Part shown: positions 30,431 through 41,159 of the stretch, piece after piece
How positions within the stretch are numbered: the first letter of the stretch is position 1
How the letters are laid out: every line of letters starts with the position of its first letter
Assembly (NCBI GenBank): GCA_003508835.1
Contig: PUFA01000006.1
Location: 6,882,001 to 6,946,000 of the forward strand
Source: Eonycteris spelaea
Taxonomy: Eukaryota; Chordata; Mammalia; Chiroptera; Pteropodidae
Reading direction: 5' to 3'
DNA length: 64,000 nt
The notes under the pieces: model-generated
What the model was told of the DNA's origin: nothing
The model's database searches: none
What the model saw: only the letters and a program-made list of their open reading frames with translations
Position numbers and translations under genes: made by a program

Positions 30431-31619
30431 CTGTTATAGTTCTGTCTTAAAAGAAAATCCTGTCTGTAGTGTGCAAGGTGGATTTGAGGGTGTGCTGATA
30501 AATGCTGAACATTTAACTGTCTGGAAAAAAAAGCCCCTTTGCCAATTCCTGTGGTGTAAATACTCCCTTCATGACTGAGTTCAAGCTACGAATGTGATGT
30601 CACACGTTGGATGTGGGCCTGGGATGAGATGCTAGTGGTTTGAACTCCTGGACTTGAGGCAGCTGGCTCCAGCCATCCCTGGAGGGGCGCAGGGAGGCAA
30701 TACTTCTCACGCTAGAGAGAGTGAGCCAAGTGAGCTCCTCTTTCGTTTCCCTCTATCTCCTCTCTAGAGTTAACACCGAGGCCCAGAAATATTGCAGAAG
30801 GACAGACAACAGAAGGAGTCTCAAGAGTCCCATTCTAATTCCTGAAGGGGTTCCTAAGAACCAGCTCTTGAGAGGAAGTCAGAGGCAGGAAAGGGCACCT
30901 CATGTGATCATGTTTCAGGGCCTAGTACGGGAATAGAGCACGCTGGGACTGATGAGCTGATGATAATAATTATGACAATTATGCAAAACACACAAATAAT
31001 AATTACAGAAAATCATGATTATTATTTGTGGGTGTGCGATGTCTCCAGCTTTTGGGAACCACACAGAAGCATCAGATGCCCCTTTTCCTGTGGGTGTCTC
31101 AGTGTCGCAGCCAAGCTCAGGCAGTGTGGTAAGGGATGGGGTTTCCATCCCTCTCTAGACTTTTGGTGGGATACAGTCTACTTCACCCAGTGCCAGGTCA
31201 GGAAAGGCAAGGTCCCTCTAGTGGTTGCCATCTCAGAACCTCATTCCTACTGAGGGCACAGCCATTGGTGGGGGTGAACTGGGAGAGGGAAATGATTCAT
31301 CTAGAAGAAGAATTCAAAGGTCTAGGGGCCATGCATCTCTCCCATGAGCTGGTTTACTGGTTCATGGCTGACTGGATACCTGACCCAAATGGGGTCGATC
31401 GGATTCTCTTTTCTGGAAATTTAGAGCTAAGACTAGACAGAGCAGGGTTAGAATCTCTAACTAGGAAGTTGGGAATGGGTAGGTTTTACCTAGTGACTAC
31501 ATGGACTGCAGACAGAGAGAGGTAAAGGACTGACTGATTCCTGGTGGCCTCGTGCCACTAGTCCTCTTCCATGAGATGCCCTGGATCTTTATAATAAGAA
31601 CCCCAAGCATGCCAACTAG
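30431..31619. other. unique DNA with AT-rich inverted repeat
   Basis: Repeat-free. 30955-31030 is AT-rich (ATAATAATTATGACAATTATG) and contains the inverted repeat described at 30994-31027. Forward frames of 97 and 129 codons overlap in different phases and lack features. Confidence 0.4.
30994..31027. repeat. perfect 10-base inverted repeat
   Basis: Arms AAATAATAAT (30994-31003) and ATTATTATTT (31018-31027) are exact reverse complements with a 14-base loop. Confidence 0.75.
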
Positions 31620-32159
31620 AGGTTTTTAATTTTTGAAATTAATTAATTATTATTTTTTATTTGCAGCTAAAGTTCTAAGCAGAGCCATATTGCAAAGAGC
31701 TTTGAATGTTTTGGTTTTATGGATCTGAGAAACACTCAAACCAGCTCACACAAGACCCTACTGGCATCATGAGGGCACTCTTATGAAACCGGAAGAGGGG
31801 CTGTCATAGGCCTGGGAAACTGGGACCGACTGAGTTTAAGATGGCACCAGGACCTCCACAACAGGAAGGAGTTTATTAATCTATTAATGTGACTTAGGTT
31901 CAATTCCTTGTGTCTGCTTTTTTTCTGGCCTTTCATCAATAGCCAGTTCTTCTCTTTTTCCTTCTAGTTCTAACTCCTGAGAGAGAAAAAAAATCTGATT
32001 GGTTCAGCTGATGGTCATTGTCTTTTTGTAGCCTTTTGTGTCAGACCATGTGATAGGCTATTAAGTAGCCTACAGATGAGCTGCTCTGGTGTCATGTGAT
32101 CATTTGTGGTCCAATTAGATGTCAGCTCTGAGCTGGATGCTTTGACAGAGTAGATTCAA
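31620..32159. repeat. possible old LTR or DNA element, unclassified
   Basis: 'tgggaaactgggaccgactg', 'tctggcctttcatcaatagc', 'cctgagagagaaaaaaaatc' and 'tgattggttcagctgatggt' sound like an old dispersed mammalian repeat I cannot name. Edges are not defined. Confidence 0.35.
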
Positions 32160-32880
32160 ACAGAAGTTGGTTGCATATTGGCTGACTTTCCTGTGGGAAT
32201 ACAATTCAGTAGGTGATAGTGATTCCCGGAAGGTTCTTGATGATGTGATACGATCAAAGCTGGGACTTGGGAAGATTAATGTGGTTGCAGGGAAGAGGAT
32301 AATTGAAGGTGGAGAAGTGTGGCATGGAGGCCAGGTGATGGGCTTCTGCCTTACCGCAGTGAGATGATGAGCTGAGCTGGCCTGATTTAGAGGGCAAGGC
32401 CTGTTGGGATAGGTGGGCAAGTGAGGTTCCTGGGGTGCTAGATTTAAGGAAGTGCTCACTCTCAGTGCCAGCACTTTCAGGGATCTGAGAGTAACCCCTT
32501 AAATATTTCCTCACTTACCTCACCCAAGGCCCTGGGTGGGGAGATGGAGAAGGCAGCCGAATTTACAAGGCTTTGTAACTGGTGGGTCGCAGGTGGTGAG
32601 GAGCGGGACCCTCCTTGCTCTGGCAAGTGCTGATGCTTCGGTGCTGTGAGCTGGAGGATTGGGGGGCCAGACCTGGAATGGGGAAGCAGGAGGAAAAGGG
32701 GACAGGTTTATGGAGGGGGCTGAGAAGTTCACTTTGGCTATGCGAGTTTCAGGTGCCTGTGAGACACTGAGGGCAAGATTTCTAGTAGACAGATGGGAAT
32801 ATGGGTCAGAAGCTTGACAGAAGTCAGAGCTGGAGAGGTGGCCTTCGATGGTGTCAAGCATAGAATTGATCATGAAATGC
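32160..32880 (-). repeat. L2 LINE, antisense, diverged
   Basis: The right half reads as antisense L2 ORF2: 'ggctgagaagttcactttgg', 'gcgagtttcaggtgcctgtg', 'agacactgagggcaagattt', 'agtagacagatgggaatatg', 'ggtgtcaagcatagaattga'. The left half (32160-32500) is less clear. Confidence 0.55.
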
Positions 32881-33269
32881 TATGTGTGCCAGGCACGGTG
32901 ACTGGAGCACAGGGCACACTGTCAGAAAAGTTTGGTAAGCAACGTTTGAGGTTGTGGGAGTGACTTGGTCCCCCAGGGCACGTTGCAGGAAGGCATGGGT
33001 CTCTAATGGTGAAATTTCAAGCAGTGAGCAATAACTTCTGGGTTAGGGGCATTTGTGGATAGGACGAGATGCTCATATCCATATATTTGCCTTGTCCTCA
33101 AGGATTCCTGAAGTATGGATCTGGTTGAAGGTTGAGGACCCATGGTCGTGGACCTTCTCCCTCTTCTCTGTGAAGGTCCCTGCTTCTTAAGAAGTGGCTT
33201 TTCGATCCCTGGAGGTCATGCCTGGTCATCAGTGGAACTGGCTTCACACTCATGATTTCACTCAAGCTT
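32881..33269. other. unique non-coding DNA
   Basis: Nothing recognised. Confidence 0.4.
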
Positions 33270-33405
33270 TGCTATGTCCTCGTGAAGGAGAATGTGCAGA
33301 GCTCAACAGCCCCATTTTACAGGTGAAACAGCTGAGGCTCCGAGAAATTACATGACTAGCCAAGAGCCACACCGCTGGTCGAGGAAGGCTGGATTGGCAT
33401 CCAAG
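33270..33405 (-). repeat. MIR SINE fragment
   Basis: Antisense MIR: 'agccccattttacaggtgaa', 'acagctgaggctccgagaaa', 'ttacatgactagccaagagc', 'cacaccgctggtcgaggaag'. Confidence 0.75.
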
Positions 33406-33489
33406 CCTACTTAAAAAAAAACAATCATCTCCTGAACCTAGAAGTTATCAGTATTCTAGGCTTTCCTCAGATATGATATAGCAAGGTGA

Positions 33490-33615
33490 CATCACAGTTA
33501 TAGAAATGACTGATATTTATGAAGATTTATTGCTAGACACCATATAACACATTTGAACTTCCTTTAAACCTTACAACAGTTCTATAAGGTAGTGCTATTG
33601 TCTATTGGCAAGAAT
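33490..33615 (-). repeat. MIR SINE fragment
   Basis: Antisense MIR 5' portion: 'actgatatttatgaagattt', 'aacacatttgaacttccttt', 'aaaccttacaacagttctat', 'aaggtagtgctattgtcta'. Confidence 0.7.
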
Positions 33616-33669
33616 AAGGGACAGATGATGTCCAGATCTGGCCACAGTGCAGGAAGAGGGCTTTGTGTC

Positions 33670-34110
33670 CATCACTGGGACTGAAAATTGCTGTGTTAGG
33701 GAAGCAAAATCGGCAGTAGCACTTAAAATCTACAATCTGAATACCCTCTGATTCACAAATCCCTCTTTTGGAATCCATCCCACGGAATAAAAGCATCAGA
33801 ACGTAGACACCTGTACAAACACATTCACTACAGCACTGTTGGAGACGATGAAGGTGAAACGACCGAACATTCATCACGAGGGACATGGTGAAAGCGCTGG
33901 CTTCACTGTGCGTGGATGGCTACACAGGCAGTGAGAGAGGGGGTTCCGTCCACATGCACGGCCCTGGAGGTGTCCATGACAGACTGAGCGAACACAGCGT
34001 GTTCTGAGTAATGTGCATCCTATTTTTAATAAATAGAAAGAAGTAAAAGGGGAAACAAGCCCACATACACTTATTTTTTGTGTTTGTATGGGCCTAGAAA
34101 TTATATGAAA
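33670..34110 (+). repeat. L1M LINE 3' fragment, sense
   Basis: 'cctcttttggaatccatccc', 'acattcactacagcactgtt', 'ggatggctacacaggcagtg', 'gaggtgtccatgacagactg' and 'tgtgcatcctatttttaata' match the L1 region after ORF2 in order ('catt gcagcattatttataatagc ... atgcagccat ...'). Confidence 0.6.
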
Positions 34111-34214
34111 TGCTATGCGCCATCTGTTGTGACCTCAGAAGATGAGGTTGAAGGCAGGGAGGGGAGAAAGGGACTTTTCCATACACTGCTGTAGCACTCA
34201 GCTGACATTGCCTG

Positions 34215-34415
34215 TGAGAGTCACGGGTAGGGCTTCACAGAGGCGGTGGCGTTTGCGTTGAGTCTTGAAGGGATGAGTGGGAGTTTGTCAGCCAGTGAGG
34301 TTGGAGGGGATGGCATTTTAGGCAAAGGTGCAGAGATGTGAACGCTCCTGAGTGTGGAGACGGCAGTAGTCTGGTGGCGCGGCTCACTTACGAGCGGTGT
34401 GCCCTGAGCCTTCGT
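34215..34415 (-). repeat. L2 LINE, antisense fragment
   Basis: 'ggcttcacagaggcggtggc', 'gtttgcgttgagtcttgaag', 'ggatgagtgggagtttgtca' and 'ggcaaaggtgcagagatgtg' match antisense L2. Confidence 0.7.
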
Positions 34416-34604
34416 GAACATGAGATGAATGTCCATGCAGCACCTGGAACACAGGGGGCCTCACCTTCTGCCCTGTGAACTGGACTAATTCCTGCTATAT
34501 ATCGAGATATGGACTAAGGATCTTATCTTCGTGTGGCACATGCATGTTATGTACGAAGATGGAGCAGGGTGTGGACGAGGGTGGCGGGTATGTGGACAGG
34601 TGGC
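34416..34604. other. unique non-coding DNA
   Basis: Nothing recognised. Confidence 0.35.
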
Positions 34605-34750
34605 CTCCTCCTTCTTTGTCCCCTTATTTCTTCCTCCTCTCCTTTAACTTCCTCTTTGTTTTCTCCCCTAATCCTCACCTCTCAATTCCCTTCCCTTCCC
34701 TCCCTCCTCCTAATTCCCTTTGTACCTTCCTGCTCTCATTCTTCCCACAG
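34605..34750 (+). repeat. pyrimidine-rich tract ending in a CAG
   Basis: About 145 bases strongly enriched in C and T, ending TCTTCCCACAG. It would make an excellent splice acceptor, but no GT donor of good quality was found within the next 150 bases before the MIR. Confidence 0.7.
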
Positions 34751-34844
34751 GCACCTGCAGGGAGAGGGACACAGGACAGTTGGCTGGACATGCCATGACC
34801 CTCCTTAATCCCTCCTGTACCTCCCTGATCTGGGCAACTCAGGC

Positions 34845-35005
34845 AAGACCACAGCCTGTGATGCCAGATCAACTTGGGTTCAAATTCCAACTCTTCTACT
34901 TACTAGCTGTGTGACCTCAGGCAAGTGGCTTACTGTCTCTGAGCTGCAGCTTCTTCATCTGTAGACCGCGCATAATGATTTTGATCTCACAGGATTGTTT
35001 CATAG
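34845..35005 (+). repeat. MIR SINE, good copy
   Basis: Sense MIR: 'gccagatcaacttgggttca', 'aattccaactcttctactta', 'ctagctgtgtgacctcaggc', 'aagtggcttactgtctctga' and 'gcttcttcatctgtagacc'. Confidence 0.85.
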
Positions 35006-35389
35006 ATCTAGACACAAAACTATTTTCTTATTTTTAAATCTTCTTTCAGCCTAGTTTTGGCAGGGATTCTGGTGAAGGCTTGAACCTCTGCTGTCTCTTT
35101 TGTTTGGAGGGTTTCCTTCCTTCTTGCCCACTACTAGAACTTGAATTGTGAATACAACATTCTTTTGCCTTCTCTTCCTCTAAAGCATAAAGAAGCAAGT
35201 GAATCAAGGCAACAAGCCTCCGTGGGAGAGGAGAGTTCCAGGGTGGGTGGAGTTGTGGCTGGTCCTTGGGATGAATAAAGGGCACAGCTGGAGGTAGCTG
35301 GAGGCAGACAGCAAGGATTTAGAGGCTTCTTAGCACCCATCAGAGTCCCTCCCTGGCTCTGTGTGAGGGACCCTGGAAAGGGCCCATTA
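35006..35389. other. unique non-coding DNA
   Basis: Nothing recognised. Confidence 0.4.
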
Positions 35390-35565
35390 GTGATGATGGA
35401 AAGAGCTATGAGTTATTAATGGTATTTGCAGTTGTAAGCTCTGCTAACGACAGTAATCATGGGCATTGTAATAATGTGTGTAATGAAACTCGAGCTATGA
35501 TTAATAGATCAGTGTGACTTTGATGACCATGGTGAATGAGCTATAGCACGCTTCTATGTTAACAG
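35390..35565. promoter_or_regulatory. candidate conserved non-coding element
   Basis: Repeat-free AT-rich block with GAGTTATTAATGGTATTTGC, GACAGTAATCATGGGC and GCTATGATTAATAGATC. ATTAATGG and TAATCATG are typical homeodomain-type words. Evidence is motif content only. Confidence 0.3.
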
Positions 35566-35639
35566 ACCTGGGCACGGCCTGGTAGAAGAGAAGGGCGCAT
35601 GAGGGTAAGAAAGGGCTGGGGGGTTAAGAAGCAGCCCTA

Positions 35640-35800
35640 GAATAGAAAGACCTGAGTGTGTATCTCTGCTCAGTATCTTCAGAGCTGTGTGACTCGTCCT
35701 GTCACATTACCTTTCTGAGCCTCAGCTTTCTCATCTATGAATTGGAGATGATAATAATCCTCGTCTACACAGCCACAAGGGTTAAGTGAGATGATGCACC
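35640..35800 (+). repeat. MIR SINE fragment
   Basis: Sense MIR: 'agagctgtgtgactcgtcct', 'cattacctttctgagcctca', 'gctttctcatctatgaattg', 'gagatgataataatcc', 'agggttaagtgagatgatgc'. Confidence 0.8.
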
Positions 35801-35850
35801 TGAAGAAGGCAACACCTCTCTGCTCCCTCTTGCCCCCGGTCCAGCCGTGC

Positions 35851-35886
35851 TGGTTGCTCGGCTGCTCCTGGTTGCTCGGCTGATCC
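35851..35886 (+). repeat. 18-base tandem duplication
   Basis: TGGTTGCTCGGCTGCTCC at 35851-35868 is repeated at 35869-35886 with one change (GCTCC to GATCC). Confidence 0.85.
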
Positions 35887-36055
35887 GAGGAGTGCCACCC
35901 CCATGCCTCTGCTGCAGCCTTTCGCGCTGGCTGTTCCCCACAGGAGGCAGAAATAGTTACTGCATAAAGGAAGGGATAGCCTTGCGGCAGGCATAGGATA
36001 CGTGCTCAGTAAATGGTGACCGGGTTAAAACGGTCAGCAAATGAACAGATACCGA

Positions 36056-36110
36056 TGCAAACAAAACGAAACAGAACAGAACAGAACAAAACAAAACAAA
36101 ACAAAAAAAC
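36056..36110 (+). repeat. (AACAA/GAACA)n A-rich simple repeat
   Basis: Runs of ACAAAACGAAAC, AGAAC and ACAAA units of five bases. Could be an old A-rich retroelement tail or a free simple repeat. Confidence 0.8.
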
Positions 36111-36429
36111 AACTCGGTAGTGGTGCTTCTCTTCTCTGCAGAGGATCCCTCTTCATAAAAAACCTCAGAGCATCTGGTTTTCTCCCCTCCTCTGCTCACT
36201 TGCCCCTCTCCTCAATCAGGGAGAGGGAGAACCACAGAGCGGATAGTGACCTTGGATGAGGAGTCAGAATACACCATTGAGAGTATAAATGCGCTAGGAC
36301 TGGGGTGGCCATGTGCCAGTGAGGACCAGGGATGAGGTTTCTGTGCCTAAAAGCCATGAGAAGGCATCTTAGGGGTCCTTCTGCCAGACCCCTGGACTCC
36401 AACTAGAAGGTCCCTAAAAGGGGTATATG
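36111..36429. other. unique non-coding DNA
   Basis: Nothing recognised. Confidence 0.4.
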
Positions 36430-36830
36430 CCCATGAGGTGTTGTGAGGTGTGTGCCTATGTGTGCATGTGATTAAATCATTGAGCATATGTTAGTGTGTC
36501 TGTGTGTGAATCTGTATCCTGAGTTTGCTTACTTGCTTGGATGTGTTGGTGAACAATTGTGTATGTGCTGTACAGAGTGTGCTGGGTGTTGGCTTGTGCG
36601 GAAGGTATGGCATTGTGTCAACGTAAGTACATGGGAATTTGTTGTGTGCCTTTGCTTGGAGTTTATCTGGGGTGTGCTCATGCAGCTCATGGATGTGTAT
36701 GTGTGTAGGTTTGAACATTTTGTGTGTATATTCTAGTTGTGAGGGGGTACGGATGATAAGAGCATGCACATGTGGATTGTGTGCTTGGGTTATTGTGTGA
36801 ACATGTCTGTGACTGAAACTTTGTGACTAA
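36430..36830 (+). repeat. long degenerate TG-rich tract
   Basis: About 400 bases rich in TGTG with many point changes and no fixed unit, including 'gtgtgtctgtgtgtgaat' and 'gtgtatgtgtgtaggt'. Opposing 82- and 92-codon frames read through it and consist of Cys/Val and His/Thr repeats, as expected of such DNA. Confidence 0.65.
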
Positions 36831-37079
36831 TTAATCAAAGATTTCTGTAGCCCAGTGCAGTTTGTCCTTAAAGCCTCCCCCTTGAGACTTGTATTACCAA
36901 AGATACCAGTTGTATCATTTTGCTTGTGCTTGTGTGACAAGATATCCTGACGCGCAGCCATGGAGAGAGAGGTGGGTCTCTTGGGAAGATTTCTGCTGAT
37001 TGCCACTGTTTCAGTGGAAACACAATTATTTCATAAGGCCAGGATGACAGTGTTGGAAATAGCCAAGTGCAGAGCTGGA

Positions 37080-37290
37080 GCGACGGGACCACATCCCATT
37101 TGATACTAATTGGTTTGATGATGATAATTGTTGCATTGCAGACAGTGCGACTATCTCCTAATTTAATATAATCAATAAGGTAACAACAGCTCAATGCAAA
37201 TGAGATGTGGAGAACCATGGGGCCATTTGTAAGTCATGTTCTTAATACATTTTCCCAATTAGCTATAGCAGGCTCCCCTACCCTGAGATG
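37080..37290. promoter_or_regulatory. candidate conserved element with POU octamer
   Basis: Repeat-free AT-rich block. A perfect octamer ATGCAAAT lies at 37194-37201. Also present are ATACTAATTGG, TGATGATAATTGTTGC, CCTAATTTAATATAATC and CCCAATTAGC. Motifs of this kind are common in developmental enhancers (general knowledge); activity is inference. Confidence 0.4.
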
Positions 37291-37449
37291 CTACACTTTC
37301 TCCAAACCTTCATTTTCAGAGAGGCTCAGGAAGGGCTTATCCTGGGGCTCCCAGGAACCCCAAAGACTTTCTTCAGCTCAACTGAAATGGAGTCAGGGAG
37401 CTGGCAGTTCAACAGGACAGTTCCCTCCAGATTCACGACATTTCTGACT

Positions 37450-37565
37450 CAAACCCCTGTAGCTTTGCTGCCTCTTCCATCTGACCGGGAGGTGCTGCAG
37501 GGCAAGGACTGTGCTTCTCCCTTCGGACTTGTCTCACATCATCACTCAGGACCTACATCCCTTTC
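37450..37565 (+). repeat. L2 LINE 3' fragment
   Basis: 'gaccgggaggtgctgcaggg' followed by 'caaggactgtgcttctccc' resembles 'ctgtgagctcctggagggcagggactgtgtctt'. Short. Confidence 0.4.
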
Positions 37566-37804
37566 ACTGAGTCAAGGCTCAAAATGCCACCCGCTGGTGT
37601 TTTATTCATTAGACCAGGGCTTTGACAAGGTCATGGGGGGTTCTCTTCTATCAAATCAGAGTCTCTCTTCAGAGCAGAGCTATGATTCCATTCTCAGCCT
37701 GGTGCTTGCTCGGGCTCCTTGCTCAGACCTTGTGTGTATGTGCACACATGTGTGCGTGTCTATTGCAGTGTGCCCCAGATTGTGAGTCAGGTGTGCAGTG
37801 TGTG

Positions 37805-38010
37805 GCTTAGTATAGTGCTTTGGAAAGACTTTGGATTCAGACTGCCTGGGTTCAGTTCTCAGCCCCACCACCTACTAGCTGTGTGACCTTAAACAAATCA
37901 CTCGACCTCTCTGTGGCTCAGCTTTCTCATTCTACAAATGGAGAAAACAATAATACCTACTCATAGGTCTCTTGTGAGAAATTTAACATGATTAAACTAC
38001 AATAACTCTG
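37805..38010 (+). repeat. MIR SINE, near full length
   Basis: Sense MIR from near its 5' end: 'cttagtatagtgctttggaa', 'ggattcagactgcctgggtt', 'cacctactagctgtgtgacc', 'ctcgacctctctgtggctca', 'ctttctcattctacaaatgg', 'gaaaacaataatacctac', 'catgattaaactac'. Confidence 0.9.
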
Positions 38011-38019
38011 TTAATTTAT

Positions 38020-38155
38020 TAAAATAAATTACTCAGTTCCATTAGCCACATTCAAGTGTTCAATAGCCACATATGGCCAGTGGCTAGACTATTGGAGATA
38101 TCTTATGTCATTTCTACATCGTTTCCATCATCACAGGAAGTTTGGCAAACTGCTG
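38020..38155. repeat. hAT-type DNA transposon remnant
   Basis: 'cagttccattagccacattc', 'aagtgttcaatagccacata', 'tggccagtggctagactatt', 'ccatcatcacaggaagttt' belong to a known hAT-Charlie MITE group whose ends read CAGTGCTGTCCAATAGAA. Subfamily name uncertain. Termini are degraded. Confidence 0.65.
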
Positions 38156-38639
38156 TGGACCTTTGATGATGAGTGAACTGAGCTCCAAGGAGGTCCCACA
38201 CTTCTCCAGATTTTGGTAGGGGTGCACCTGTGTTTTCTCTAAAGTATAGTTCTGTTTATTGCACAAACTCCTGTTCTCCTGGCAGAAGAACCCAGCCTGC
38301 TCTGCCTCTTTTCATATCCCGCACACGACACCCGGGCCTGGGAGCCTGGGTGGCTGTCGGGCCAGATGGCCTGGGAGTTATTAATGAGAGACTCTGTGTG
38401 TGAGTGTGTGTGCGTGTTGGGGGGGGGGGCAGGGCCATGTGCTGTGATCATCATTTTGGAGTCCTCTTCGGGGAAGAAACAAATGGCATCCCGACCCAGC
38501 GGTCCTCCAGTGGGGTCACCTCATAAATCAGTGTGAATCTCAGTCCTCGATGAGCTGTCCCAAAGTGACCCAAAGGCTGCGGGGCTGCCTGCCATGGCTT
38601 CACCCCCCACCGTCACCACCCCAGCCGGGCCTCGTGGAC
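38156..38639. other. unique non-coding DNA with an 11-base G run
   Basis: TG-rich at 38392-38418, then eleven G at 38419-38429. Otherwise nothing recognised. Confidence 0.4.
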
Positions 38640-38768
38640 AGCATGTTGACTCGACTGTCAGCAGCTTTAGGCCCCAGTCCTGGCTCTACCATTAATCAAC
38701 GGTCTGACTTAGAGGGAATCACCTTTCTCTCTAGGCCTCAGTTTTCAACTCTGTAAAGTGGGAATGCG
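38640..38768 (+). repeat. MIR SINE fragment
   Basis: Sense MIR: 'agtcctggctctaccattaa', 'tctctctaggcctcagtttt', 'caactctgtaaagtgggaat'. Confidence 0.75.
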
Positions 38769-39224
38769 GGGAGGGAGGAAAAATTACACAGGGATGTAAT
38801 ATTTGGGATGTACAATTGTTTCCAGTTTCCAGCCCAGGGAAAAGGCTGCCGGACTGTGAGTCCAGGCATTGAGGCCACTGGAAGCACCCTTGCATTTCCC
38901 TTGTAATTTCATGAACCATAACGTTGGAGAGCCTTTGGCCTCAGGGCATGTGTTGTATCTCCAGCACCCCGCTTGTGGGGAGGAAGTGGCTGGGGCATGG
39001 GGTACCGGAGATTGTCGCGTAAAGAGACTGGGTGCCGGTAGGGTGAGGAAGGCTGTGTCTTCCAGGGGACCCTAGGATAAAGCCAAGTTCCAGGCAGTTT
39101 GGCCAACCGGGGGTGATGTCTGGCTCAGAACAGAAGCACAGCCCAGAGGCCTCGAGGTGGGATTGCTTTCTGGATTTCTGGAAGAAAAGTCTGGTGCTGA
39201 TGGAAGGATGTGGTTAGAGAAGTG
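38769..39224. other. unique non-coding DNA
   Basis: Nothing recognised. Confidence 0.4.
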
Positions 39225-39380
39225 TTTGAAATACACCGGTTTTGAGGCCACACAGAACGGGGTTGAAATCCTGGCTGGGTGACACCTAAGCCACATGACC
39301 TGGGCAACTAATTTATCCTCATCTGTAGAATGGTGACTGTACCATCTGCCTCGCAGGATTAAAGAAGAACATGGAAATGT
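39225..39380 (+). repeat. MIR SINE fragment
   Basis: Sense MIR: 'ggttttgaggccacacagaa', 'cggggttgaaatcctggctg', 'catgacctgggcaactaatt', 'catctgtagaatggtgactg', 'cctcgcaggattaaagaa'. Confidence 0.8.
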
Positions 39381-39479
39381 TCTTCACCAACCAGCTCCCA
39401 GGATCCTCCTTGGCAAGGCTCAGAGTAATGTGGAGGCCTGGACGAGATTTGGACAGTACGGTATCTGCCCTTGCACCAT

Positions 39480-39610
39480 GTTCTGTAACCTACAAAGTAC
39501 TTTCATGTCCGGTATCTCATGATGGCCTTGTGACAATCCTGATGGGAAAACTGAGGATCGGAGAAATTCAGGGACTTGCTCAAGGTCATGTGCTTGAACA
39601 CAGGAAAGAG
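39480..39610 (-). repeat. MIR SINE fragment
   Basis: Antisense MIR: 'ctacaaagtactttcatgtc', 'gatgggaaaactgaggatcg', 'gagaaattcagggacttgct', 'caaggtcatgtgcttgaaca'. Confidence 0.75.
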
Positions 39611-40959
39611 GAGGGGCACACATCTGTCTTAATTACGACCCACCGTTCCACAATTGACTATCTGATGGCTGTTGGTGACAAAGCTTTCCCAAACTTTGAA
39701 AGGTTGAATTTGTGGGCAAAGTGGGGTGGGGCAGAGCCATCGGGAGATTCCTGGGGAATTCCGCTTGGGTTGGGCTCCCCGCTTAGCCAGCTACTGTGTG
39801 GGAATGGGTCTGTGTTGTCAGGGAAGCCTTTCTCTGTCGTCTGCTTCGGGTGCACTGGTGGGAGTGGGGACAGGGGAGGAGTGTTTCTGTTGTAGAGGCT
39901 CTTGTAGCCTGTCCTTCTGGGTGCCAGGCCAAGTCCCATGCCTGTCCCTGTGACTTATTCACCACCTACAGCTGTGTTTTCAGGAACGGGGTGGAGAATG
40001 AGGCTGCCAGGTTGGAAAAGGCTGGGGTAAACAAACCACACGCTTAGGCAGCAGTTAAAGTAAGTAGCTGCACGGTTCTGGGAAGGCAGCTGGCTGAAGT
40101 GTCAGCGCGGGGCAGTGGAGCTATGAATTAGGGCAGGCTGGAGGGAGTCGTGCTCAGGCAGGAAGCAGAGCTCGGCAGGCATCTGCCTTTGAAGTTGGCT
40201 AAAGTCAGATGAGACATGGCCGACAGCCTCAGGCAGAGGCCACCAGGACAACTCTGCAGGAGGTCTGATGTGGGACCCCTCTGCAGACTTTTATCCCCAG
40301 ATTCACTTAACCCTCACCCCCTCACTGCTCTCAGGTTTGAAAACTCCCTTCTTAGCTTGATCTCTGAGAGGCCCCTCCAACAGCTCTCGAGCTCTGTTTC
40401 CGGAGGGATGCCTGTGATGTTGACCTGCCTGGGGGTGTTCTCTGAAGGTGTTCACATCCTTCAAGGGTCCAGTTGGTTGGTGGGTGGTCCTTGTCAACTT
40501 CTGGGGCCCCTATAGTTTTAGTTCCAGGGCCTGGGGCCCGTCATGAACTCGGTCTTTACGTGAGAGGCCACCGAAGTTTGCCCTGAGTTGGAGAGACTCT
40601 GCTGCTCAGCCAGTCCTGCTGCCCACTCCCTCAGTCCCCAATGCCCTGTGCTAACACTTTTTCCCAGCTCCTCTTTTTTTCTCTCCTTTTACTTGTGACT
40701 GCTTGAGTGAATCAAGGCTGAAGATCAGAAGTCACAAGTCGAGATGCTTTTCCCACTAATGAGCTCTCTGAGGGCCACAGACAGCCCCTTGCTTTGCCCC
40801 GCCCTGCCCTGTTCACTTATTTATAACAAATCGCAGGAGGAAGGAGGACCAATCAGCTCACAACACTGGCCATCGTCGGAAACTAGAGGAGGAAGAGCAG
40901 AAGAGGATGACTCACTTCAGAGTCTTTGCATGGGGGCAAATCAAGGGTATTAAACTTTA
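39611..40959. other. unique GC-rich non-coding DNA
   Basis: About 1.3 kb without a recognised repeat. A 174-codon forward frame (39371-39895) begins inside the MIR and has no domain. No splice-bounded exon candidate of quality found. Confidence 0.4.
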
Positions 40960-41130
40960 CACTTTTTCTCAGCGTAACACCATCTGGTCCAAGCTCCTTG
41001 TGGTGGAGATGAGATGTTTGGGGCCCAGAGGGGTCAAATAACTTCCTCAGTCCAGGTGGCCAGTGATGCCCAAACCAAGAACTGTAATCTGGGCTTTTCG
41101 AGTCTCAGCTCAGCACCATTTCGGCTATGG
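40960..41130 (-). repeat. MIR SINE fragment, diverged
   Basis: Antisense MIR: 'ggtggagatgagatgtttgg', 'ggcccagaggggtcaaataa', 'cttcctcagtccaggtggcc', 'cagctcagcaccatttc'. Confidence 0.6.
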
Positions 41131-41159
41131 AGCCTCTTTAGAATGCATGTATTCTGAAA

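Noticed and set aside
34751..34844. exon between the pyrimidine tract and a GC-type donor
   Set aside because: The donor is non-canonical and weak, and the segment has no other support; listed only as a lead.
39371..39895. 174-codon forward open frame
   Set aside because: It starts inside a MIR and crosses a second, antisense MIR; no protein features.
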